A stretch of DNA of 64,000 nt from an uncultured Candidatus Poseidoniales archaeon (GTDB lineage Archaea > Thermoplasmatota > Poseidoniia > Poseidoniales > Thalassarchaeaceae): positions 111,810-175,809 of the forward strand of contig CACKMK010000001.1 of NCBI GenBank assembly GCA_902601345.1. The letters run 5' to 3'. Made by a program: the position numbers and the translations under genes. Each line of letters starts with the position of its first letter. Positions within the stretch are counted from its first letter, which is position 1. Positions 47,323 through 58,700 of this stretch are shown one piece after another. The notes below the pieces were generated by a model that saw only the letters and a list, made by a program, of their open reading frames with translations, was not told the DNA's origin and made no database searches.

Positions 47323-48546
47323 ATGAGGAGTTACGTAAGTCACCTAGAATGCGCATATTCGGGAGAGAGGTTTGATCGTGGAATCATCCACACGACATCC
47401 ACAATAGGGAAGCCGATAGTCGTAAAATACGATTTGCAGAGACTATCAAAGGAGATCTCTAGAAGTTCTATCAAAGATTCGAGAAAACCCGGTTTCTGGA
47501 GGTATTCGCCACTTCTACCTGTAACATCTGAGGAGAATATGGTCTCTCTCGGAGAGGTAATCACTCCTTTGATCAGGCTTGAAAATCTCTCTACAATTTT
47601 AGGATTCGAGGCTGAATCAGTTTTTATCAAAGATGAGTCGAGGCTACCTACCGGGTCATTCAAGGCTAGAGGACTTGGTATGGCAGTCTCAATGGCTAAA
47701 GAACTGGGAATTAGGCATCTTTCAATTCCAACCAATGGGAATGCGGGATCTGCCTTGGCAGCCTACGCATCCAGAGCGGGGATCCGTTGCACAGTTCTAT
47801 GTCCTGACAATACTCCAGAAATCAACATAAGGGAGACACAGATTCAAGGCGCTTCTACACATATCGTTAACGGTTTAATTGGAGAGTGTGGAAGTATAAT
47901 CTCAGATGGAATGGAACATATAGACTGGTTCGCAGTCTCGACCCTAAAAGAGCCTTACAGAATCGAAGGTAAGAAAACCATGGGTCTCGAACTTGCTGAG
48001 CAGATGAATTGGAATCTTCCTGATGTAATATTCTACCCCACGGGAGGAGGGACTGGAATTATTGGAATGTGGAAGTGCTTTCACGAGTTGAAAGAGCTCG
48101 GGTGGATCGACTGTAAATTGCCCAAGATGATATCAGTACAGTCCACAGGATGCGCGCCAATAGTAAAGGCATGGGAAGAAGGTAGCGAATTCGCAGAGTT
48201 CTGGAAAAATGCGGAGACGATCTCCTCTGGCATTAGAGTACCATCGGCTCTCGGTGATTTCCTAATCTTAGACGCTGTAAGATCATCAGGGGGGTTAGCG
48301 ATGGCGGTGTCTGACGAAGAGACTTTGGAAATACAGGAGCAAGTTGGAAAGACGGAGGGGCTCCTCCTATGCCCGGAGGGTGCTGCAGTAGTAGCCGCTT
48401 ACCGAGAATGTATCAAGACTGGCTCAGTCTCAACGAATGATTCTGTAGTCCTTTTTAACACAGCGACGGGTCTGAAATATCCAATGCCAGAGGTTGTATC
48501 TTCAATTGATAAGAATAATGTTGATTACTCTGTATTCTCTAAATGA
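47323..48546 (+). CDS. thrC: Threonine synthase
   Basis: HLECAYSGERFD N-terminus, KDESRLPTGSFKARGLGMAVS (PLP Lys), PTNGNAGSALAAYASRAG, YPTGGGTGIIGMW. Confidence 0.94.
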   Translation: MRSYVSHLECAYSGERFDRGIIHTTSTIGKPIVVKYDLQRLSKEISRSSIKDSRKPGFWRYSPLLPVTSEENMVSLGEVITPLIRLENLSTILGFEAESVFIKDESRLPTGSFKARGLGMAVSMAKELGIRHLSIPTNGNAGSALAAYASRAGIRCTVLCPDNTPEINIRETQIQGASTHIVNGLIGECGSIISDGMEHIDWFAVSTLKEPYRIEGKKTMGLELAEQMNWNLPDVIFYPTGGGTGIIGMWKCFHELKELGWIDCKLPKMISVQSTGCAPIVKAWEEGSEFAEFWKNAETISSGIRVPSALGDFLILDAVRSSGGLAMAVSDEETLEIQEQVGKTEGLLLCPEGAAVVAAYRECIKTGSVSTNDSVVLFNTATGLKYPMPEVVSSIDKNNVDYSVFSK

Positions 48547-49201
48547 GTCCGAGTGCATCCTCTATCCGATTTAATTCCGGGCCAGTTGAGCCTGAGCCAA
48601 CTAAAGCGTGTGTATCGCTAGCACAGCATCCAGCGCCAACGAATGGGGAGCCGAAGGTCACAGTTCCGACCATAACAGGAGCCTCCATTGCCTGCTCTAT
48701 CGCCTCTGCTTCTGCACTCTTAACGTCAGGATGAATCAGGACTCCGTTGTTGTTAGCTACCATCATGCTTCCAACAGTTCCGTGACCTGCGACCTGGGAG
48801 CGAATTGCTGTCACGGATAACACGTCAGAAATCATCTCCGCTCCAGCAACTGGGATTGTCGGGCTTACTACGGCCCCTTTGTCATTACATTCGATTAGAT
48901 TCCCGGCGGCATTGACTCCACTTTCCAAAATTACCACATCGCCGAAGCTGGATAATTCGTCCAAATCATCCTGTGTTGCAATATCTGCCACTGCCACTCC
49001 CTTCTTGTTTCCGCGAATCAGGCTCCCCAGGAGGGCGGATCCGCCGATTGTAATCCTATGAGATTCCATATCGAATGATGACTCAATCTCATTTGCAATC
49101 TCGTCTTCCAATGTACTGGGTATGAATAGAACATCACCGACGACACTTAGGTAAACTCCAACTTGAGAGTGCCCGAGTATATCGCCGGTTGAAATTGGCA
49201 T
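48539..49201 (-). CDS. Translation initiation factor aIF6
   Basis: IGGSALLGSLIRGNKKGVAV, VAGHGTVGSMMVANNNGVLIHP; start set at internal Met 49201 because the longer ORF runs through 5S rRNA. Confidence 0.93.
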   Translation of the reverse strand: MPISTGDILGHSQVGVYLSVVGDVLFIPSTLEDEIANEIESSFDMESHRITIGGSALLGSLIRGNKKGVAVADIATQDDLDELSSFGDVVILESGVNAAGNLIECNDKGAVVSPTIPVAGAEMISDVLSVTAIRSQVAGHGTVGSMMVANNNGVLIHPDVKSAEAEAIEQAMEAPVMVGTVTFGSPFVGAGCCASDTHALVGSGSTGPELNRIEDALGLI

Positions 49202-49262
49202 CTTGACACCTGAATTGACTACGTCTATCGTTAAAATTTTGTTGCGGGGAGGTGAAGGAGAG

Positions 49263-49382
49263 TGGCACAGCGACGGTCTTTCCCGTGGGCTTTCGCACCA
49301 CAGTACCGGAACCGACGCAGGAGGGCTTGACTTCCGGGTTCGATATGGGACCGGGTAGGGCCCCTCCGCTATGGCCGTGCAC
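49263..49382 (-). rRNA. 5S rRNA
   Basis: Reverse strand reads GTGCACGGCCATAGCGG...CCCGGTCCCATATCGAACCCGGAAGTCAAGCCC...GCTGTGCCAC; terminal helix GCACGGC/GCTGTGC. Confidence 0.92.
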
Positions 49383-49400
49383 AACTCTTCCTTCGAATGT

Positions 49401-49440
49401 GAATTGATATGGACTTTTGGACAGAGACTCACATGTAGTG
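49401..49440 (-). other. 3' arm of pre-23S rRNA processing stem
   Basis: gaattgatatggacttttggacagagactcacatgtagtg is imperfectly inverse-complementary to 52354-52392. Confidence 0.8.
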
Positions 49441-49454
49441 TGTATCTCGAAATT

Positions 49455-52337
<2,883 letters not shown>

Positions 52338-52353
52338 TATTTCTTATTGTACT

Positions 52354-52392
52354 CACTAATGTGAGGCCTCTGGTGTCCAGGCATATCAATTC
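52354..52392 (-). other. 5' arm of pre-23S rRNA processing stem
   Basis: cactaatgtgaggcctctggtgtccaggcatatcaattc pairs with 49401-49440 (11-bp GAATTGATATG block, TGGACA block, TCACAT block, TAGTG block). Confidence 0.8.
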
Positions 52393-52573
52393 TGGTTTCT
52401 CGGGCCACTACGTCTCCCCGCAGGGCGCAGCAGCCTCAACCACTTACCCTGATAGGCAATCTATCAGAGCGCACAAAGCAAGCTTGCGACCAACCTATGG
52501 TATTTGAACAAGACGGGAGACTAGCCACATCGGACAAAGCATAACAACAGTACCAACTAACGAAATTTTGGAG

Positions 52574-52786
52574 TTATGGAGCGTGATTTATTCCATATGG
52601 TATGCTTATTTCTTCGAGCAGATGTGGAGCATACTCTATTCCGTATGGCAAATCAAATTCTTCGTATCTGGACCCACCTTCTTTACTCGTAAGAGTTCTT
52701 TGATTGTGGCCGCAAGCCGGACATATTCCGATTTGAAGAAGTTCCATCCCACAAACATCACATGTACTGATTATTGGATCTCCCAT
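52574..52786 (-). CDS. Small zinc-ribbon protein with two 16-aa C-terminal repeats
   Basis: 70 aa; CDVCGMELLQIGICPACGH; EEFDLPYGIEYAPHLL / EEISIPYGINHAP. Confidence 0.6.
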   Translation of the reverse strand: MGDPIISTCDVCGMELLQIGICPACGHNQRTLTSKEGGSRYEEFDLPYGIEYAPHLLEEISIPYGINHAP

Positions 52787-52790
52787 CTAC

Positions 52791-54416
52791 TCACTCCAAC
52801 TCATAATCAATCATCGACTCTCTTGGCGGTGGTCCGTATATCATTGGAGTGAGGGATAAAGATGCTAACATCATCGCTCCAATGATAGTTGCCGGAATCA
52901 GTCCATTATCCCACTGAATTGCGTACCTGACAACGCAGTAAACTGTCGCTAGTGCTACACTAAGAAGCATTATTGGATAACCTGTTTTGAAGAATCTATT
53001 GAAAGATATGTCATGACCAGATTCCTCCGCAAGTCCAGCAGCAACAACGTTTGCAGAGGCCCCGATTATGGTGCCGTTTCCACCCAAGCAGGCCCCTAGT
53101 GCCAATGCCCATGCAAGAGGCCCCAGTTGCAGGCCTAATTCCGGATCTTCTGCTAGCTTTATTACAACAGGAACCATAGTAGCGGTATACGGTATATTAT
53201 CAATGAAAGCCGATGCAATAGCGGACACCCATAGTAGCAGGAGTACAGAAATCATCAGTCTATTTTCCTCTGAAGCTCCCTTTATAGTATCTGAAATTCC
53301 GTCTGCTATAGTGTCAATCATCCCCATGTTCTCAAGACCGTGGATCATAATAAATAATCCAGCGAAGAAAATTATTGTTGTCCATTCGACTCCATCTAAT
53401 TGTTCCTCTACGTGGTGCGGCGAGGTTACCAAAAGCATCAGGACTGCGCCTCCCAAGGCTATTGTCGCGACTGTAAGTAATGGGTGATGGAATGCGGAGT
53501 GCGCAAAGAATGCTATGATGACTAATGACAAAATAGCACCTGATTTCTTTAGCAATTTTACATCCTTTATCCCATACCTGAGCCTCAGTAGGTCCACGTT
53601 CCTATGTTTCTCACCAGATAAGCCGTCGGATTCCAACTTAGATAGCAACCAGAAGGAAGGAGCCATCGCGATTACCACTGCCGGCCCAACATGGATTATG
53701 AAATCAAGGAACGTGATACCCTGATCTGCTAAGCCGGTTCCGGATAGCGCCTGTGTAGATAGTTGGGCTCCGATTATGATGTTTGGAGGATCTCCAATTT
53801 GTGTTGCTGCTCCCCCAATGTTCGAAAACATTACTTCTGCGATAATGAGTGGCACCGGTTCTAAGTCCAGTACCTTGGCGATTTGTATGGTAACCGGAAC
53901 GATTAGCAAAATCGTTGTAACGTTGTCTAGGAAGGCCGAAAATACAGCCGTTATCGTGCACAGTATGACCGAAAGCCGCCATATAGAACCTCCACTAAGA
54001 GCATAGGCTTGCACAGCAGCCCATTCGAAAACCCCTGTTTTCCCCAGTATGTCGACTATTACCATCATACCGATCAATAATCCGATTGTTTCCTCATCGA
54101 TCCAGGTAACAATAGTTCCAAGGTCGGGCCCATCACCTACGAAGTGTAAGGTCACCACAGCCGCTATCCCCCCTAGAGCGGCAGCAAGAGCTCTGTGGAC
54201 GACCTCGAAAATAATCAATGTGTAGACCGCAATCAGAATGGCGAAAGATGCAGGCACTGCCCAACTGGGCATCTCTGGCGGCTCCCATATTCCAGAGCTA
54301 GAGGAAGCAGCCATTACAGACGGTAAAAAAATGATTAGCAACATTATTGCGTATGTCGCCGAATTAATACGACTTCTTGCTACACTGAAGATGTTCATTG
54401 TACGTCCCTCTGACAT
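52791..54416 (-). CDS. NhaD/ArsB-like ion transporter
   Basis: 541 aa polytopic; SAFLDNVTTILLIVPVTI, NIGGAATQIGDPPNIIIG, SAFIDNIPYTATMVPV, LGACLGGNGTIIGASANVV. Confidence 0.88.
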   Translation of the reverse strand: MSEGRTMNIFSVARSRINSATYAIMLLIIFLPSVMAASSSSGIWEPPEMPSWAVPASFAILIAVYTLIIFEVVHRALAAALGGIAAVVTLHFVGDGPDLGTIVTWIDEETIGLLIGMMVIVDILGKTGVFEWAAVQAYALSGGSIWRLSVILCTITAVFSAFLDNVTTILLIVPVTIQIAKVLDLEPVPLIIAEVMFSNIGGAATQIGDPPNIIIGAQLSTQALSGTGLADQGITFLDFIIHVGPAVVIAMAPSFWLLSKLESDGLSGEKHRNVDLLRLRYGIKDVKLLKKSGAILSLVIIAFFAHSAFHHPLLTVATIALGGAVLMLLVTSPHHVEEQLDGVEWTTIIFFAGLFIMIHGLENMGMIDTIADGISDTIKGASEENRLMISVLLLLWVSAIASAFIDNIPYTATMVPVVIKLAEDPELGLQLGPLAWALALGACLGGNGTIIGASANVVAAGLAEESGHDISFNRFFKTGYPIMLLSVALATVYCVVRYAIQWDNGLIPATIIGAMMLASLSLTPMIYGPPPRESMIDYELE

Positions 54417-54430
54417 GGAGAATATGAACG

Positions 54431-54712
54431 CTACTGGGCACCGGCCTTAGTAAAAACCGCAACATTGCCCCTTTGAAATATCACAAGAGAGTCAGATTCA
54501 TCCGCTATCCTGGCGAAAATCTGGTTTCTATCCTCCTTATTCGGGGCCATTCCTTTGTTTATCTTTAGCTTGACAACGGTCCTTTTTTCCAGTTGGTTCT
54601 CTAATTCCGAGATCAGGCTGTTATTAACCCCATCTTTTCCGATTCTAATGGAGACTCGCAACGACTCGCTTTTTGCCAATTTGAGCAGATGTGCCTGTGG
54701 TCGTTTCTTCAT
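54431..54712 (-). CDS. YhbY/CRM-domain RNA-binding protein
   Basis: 93 aa; LRVSIRIGKDGVNNSLISELENQLEKRTVVKLKINK pattern. Confidence 0.75.
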   Translation of the reverse strand: MKKRPQAHLLKLAKSESLRVSIRIGKDGVNNSLISELENQLEKRTVVKLKINKGMAPNKEDRNQIFARIADESDSLVIFQRGNVAVFTKAGAQ

Positions 54713-55038
54713 TGTTTATCACCACCAATACTCAGAATCTCGCGATTCACTCGCCCACACCTGAGGCATGTTCTGAAAATAACTTTTGATCTGACTCTAA
54801 TCCTAGATGTTTTTCCTGGCAATAGAGATTTCTTACAGGACCGGCAAATCATTTTTTTTACACTGCGGTCTGGCCTTTTTCCGTGTTTCTTCCCAATAGC
54901 CAGAATGTGCTTAGCGGCCGTATCGGAGGTCTGCGAATCGTCAAGTAGAGATCGTTCGAATATTTTCTCTAGGAAATCCACGGATTCCTTCGCTTGTTCA
55001 TTTTTATTGGGCCTTATTCTTCGACTCCTTCTGGCCAT
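54709..55038 (-). CDS. RNase P protein component 4 (Rpr2-like)
   Basis: 109 aa; CRSCKKSLLPG...FRTCLRCGRVNR zinc ribbon; overlaps YhbY start. Confidence 0.8.
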   Translation of the reverse strand: MARRSRRIRPNKNEQAKESVDFLEKIFERSLLDDSQTSDTAAKHILAIGKKHGKRPDRSVKKMICRSCKKSLLPGKTSRIRVRSKVIFRTCLRCGRVNREILSIGGDKQ

Positions 55039-55048
55039 TTTTTCGACC

Positions 55049-55672
55049 TCAAAGATAAGTCAATATCTTGGATATGGATTTCGCCACCTCTTCAATGGAC
55101 CCAGTCCCCTCTATGGCGTGTAGTATTCCTTTTTCCGTGTACCAATCACCAAGCGGTTTTGTTTGTTCATGGTAGGATGATAGCCGCATCCTCACTGTCT
55201 CTTCGTTGTCGTCCTTCCTCTGGACAAGACGGTGTGCAATTTCAGGAGGAGGGGGTTTGAAATTGATATGGTAGATTTCACCGTTTTCAGGGTCCATCCT
55301 CCTGCCTATTATCCTGTTTACTATATCTTCATCTGGAACCTCTATGGAAATGACGGTCGATACCTCAGTAATCGATTCAAGGGCCTCTGCTTGAGGAATC
55401 GTCCTCGGAAACCCATCGAATAAGACCCCATTGCTGGCGTCAGATTCATGCATTCTGTCTTTAATCAGTCCTATGATCACATTATCGGGTACTAGTTGTC
55501 CTGCCTCCATATATTTCTTGGCCTCTAAACCGAGTTCCGTCTCCTTGGATAGGGCCAATCTAAGCATATCCCCGGTTGAGACCTGAGGCTTACCAGTCAA
55601 TTGTACAATCTTTTCTGCCTGGGTCCCCTTGCCCGCTCCGGGAGGTCCAAACAATACTATTGAGCCTGTCAT
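55049..55672 (-). CDS. adk: Adenylate kinase
   Basis: 207 aa; LFGPPGAGKGTQAEKI, STGDMLR, FDGFPRTIPQAEAL. Confidence 0.96.
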   Translation of the reverse strand: MTGSIVLFGPPGAGKGTQAEKIVQLTGKPQVSTGDMLRLALSKETELGLEAKKYMEAGQLVPDNVIIGLIKDRMHESDASNGVLFDGFPRTIPQAEALESITEVSTVISIEVPDEDIVNRIIGRRMDPENGEIYHINFKPPPPEIAHRLVQRKDDNEETVRMRLSSYHEQTKPLGDWYTEKGILHAIEGTGSIEEVAKSISKILTYL

Positions 55673-55711
55673 GAATTTACGGCGCGAGAAGTCACAGAAA
55701 AATGAACCGGC

Positions 55712-58700
55712 TCAGGGACCGTTCTGCTCCCACCAAAGGTGCCCATATGCTGCCCATTGCTCCATTGACCATCCATCTGGAAGTCCGGTGATTGGTAGCG
55801 GCATCGCTCCTTCGGGAACTTGGTGAGTGGGGAGAGTGGGGACAGTTGCCTGAAGCGTTTCATTAATCTCTGACTCCGAGACCCCCCCAGTAACAACGTC
55901 CCCTGTTGTGTAGGTGTCGAGAGCGGCAGCCCTTCTTTCTTCCTTAGTCCCTGCCTGGAGGGCTGAACCGCGAGGAATCAGTTCTTCATCCGAATCAACT
56001 GGGGAGAATTCCTGTCTGGCTCTAATGCCAAGTGAGATTAGTGCACCCAATGCAACCACGAACAGTACTGCTAAAGTCCAAGCTGGAAGGCCTAAACTTT
56101 CGAACAATCCTGATATGCCCCCTTGATTGGAGGACTTAGATTTGCTGACATCAAAAACAAATGACGCATTAGTCAGAGTTGCCATACTGTCCTGAGATGT
56201 TGAGTTGGCATAGAATCGTAACTGAGTGAGTCCGTCTTCTGCCGATTTTCTAGGGGTAATTGAGACTGTAATTTCATAATTTTGCCCTGGTTCTAATTCC
56301 TCTTCTGGCCATTGGTATTTTACAGTCCAACCATCGAGTTCTTCATGATTAATTATTACCGGGGATTCGGTGTTACCTTTGTTTTGCACTTCCAATACTA
56401 GAGTTGTTTCCACTCCCTCGGCAATTCCCTGAATGCTGGGGGTTCCAGATTGAACTTCCAGCCAAACTGAGGGTAAGACGGTCACATCCAAATCCAATGT
56501 GACTGTTTCAGTGGAAAGGCTGGGCGATGTAGACTGTATTATCACTGGAACCTTATTTGATAAAGTTCCTGGGGGAGTGCCGCTAGGTAACTGTAGTGCG
56601 ATATTGACTACAGACTCTCGATTCATGTCCATTGTGAAAGTGCTCCCTGTCAGGAAGCCTCCGGACCAACCCTCAGGAAGAGTTCCCAGTGTTAGTTCAA
56701 TTAGCAGTGGTACATTTCCAGAATTGTGCAAGAAAATATTGGCATTCCCATCCCTGCCCAAAGAGATGGAGAATCCTTCTTCCGCCTGTACGTCCAGAGT
56801 TGTGATTTCTTTCACTTCTAGGACCGTCGCATTAGTCACGATATTGTCGTCTAAAGTAGTCTTGATAGTCACGGTATTTCTGTCACCTTTTATTGAAGCT
56901 AGGGGAACAATGGTCCTGATAATTATTCTAGATTCTGAACCTGGATCGATATCTGTTTGTATTGTTGTGGCCTCTCCCAATGGAGGGTCTTCGTCGAACA
57001 GGTAAACCTGTATTGGCCAAGTATTGCTAGATGATAGCGCCCTCACGTCGAAATTTAGTGGAATATTTCCTCTGTTGGAAATTGTCAGAATTGTAGAAAT
57101 TGTGTCTCCATTTTGGACCGCACGAGATTCAGTTATGGCTACGGGACCTAATTCGTTTCCTTGTATATCTGAAATCTGGGTTGAGAATGCCCTGCTCTCT
57201 AGAACTTCGACTGTGGCTGTCTCCGTAGTTTGCAGATTTGGATCATTGACCGAAGTTGTGATGCAGGTTACTAGATTTGTATCTCCTGCGAGGATACCAG
57301 AAGAGGCTGGTGGGACCTTTACGCGAATCGGGACAGGAACGAATTGGAGCCTGCTGAGCGGACCAATTGTTACTTCGGGAACCTGGCTGCTTCCTACGTG
57401 AACAATCCATCTATCTTCTGTTTCACAAGAAATTCCGTATTCAGTGGGGCCATTTCCTATGTTCCTAACTGAGAGTGTGAAAAGCGCGAATTCGTTTGGT
57501 TCGGCCCCTAGATCTTCCGTCCCGGCAGGAACAGTGAAGAGTCCCTCGACCCGGTCGATAACGACAGAAAGTCTGACAGAATGCGAAATTGTTGGTGCCA
57601 TCTTGTCGTATAGAATCAGGTCAGTCACGAAATGGCCGGGAAGTGCGAATCTACTCTCTACGTCAGCATCTTCGTCTGTTAAATTAAGAGAAATTAGGAC
57701 TCTGTCTCCAGACTCTCCTGATGGAGACAGAACCCATGGTCCTGAGTCGCTAAGGGTCTCAGACCACTCATCCTGAGGAGACGACATGATTCCAGATTCT
57801 CCTATTTCCTGGACTGCAGAAATCGAAAGTTCCACGGTGGTTTCCGAGGTTCCTTCGTTAACTAACTCCAACTGGAAGTTTGCCCAGCTCTCGGTGCTGG
57901 GGTTGATATCCCTATTCCTAGCAGACTGAGATTCGATGAAATCAATAGGATAAGCCCCATTTTCCATTAGGGGTATGATTCTTACACCAATCTCTGTAAC
58001 GTTGAATTCTAGATCGAAGATGTTGTTATTCGTCCCGATGGTCTCGTCGTTCAATTCATCGACTTGAGAAAGGTAATCCAGGGTTAATCTGACCAAATGA
58101 GTCCCGGTCGACTGGAATGAGTGGTAAATGGAGAATGTCTCTATCTGCCCCCCTGGCAGTGAGGGCATTGAGTAAGTCCCTATTTCGTTTCCATCGGTAA
58201 CATCTTCAAGAGATATTGAGTACTGTCCAGTTGGAGCTGCAGCCTGATTTATCCAAGAAAGTTGCATGGATATTGTGTCTCCCTTCAGAGGACTCGTTTC
58301 AGAACTGAAGATTGAATTGGGAACTACTGTTAAGTCGGCCTCTTGCAATTCGACTGCGTTGGAAGAAACAACCAGTGAGAAGTCTTGAGAGAATCCTCCT
58401 GAATGCCCTATCTTGACTGTCCAAATTCCTGATTCCGTAGATGCGATTCTGACCCTCTCTAGATTGTTCAAATTGTCGATATTGCCAGTCGACTGACTAA
58501 AACCACTTGTGAAGTCGTTGCCGTTGAACTGCTCTCCTGATGGCGAGGTTACGACCAAGTCTAGATCGTTTACTAACCGACTTGTATTCTGGTCTGCTGA
58601 TGCGGATCCTTCCCTGTCGTTCCAAGACAGAGTAGCATCAAGTGCGTTGTTCCCGGATACTTCGAAGGTATAGATGAAACTGTGACCTGGTAAGAGATTT

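Noticed and set aside
49202-49432. 77-aa N-terminal extension of the aIF6 ORF
   Set aside because: The extension translates through the 5S rRNA; the conserved aIF6 sequence starts at the internal Met at 49201.
52568-52852. 94-aa + strand ORF
   Set aside because: Antisense to the zinc-ribbon ORF, which has a convincing CxxC...CxxC motif.
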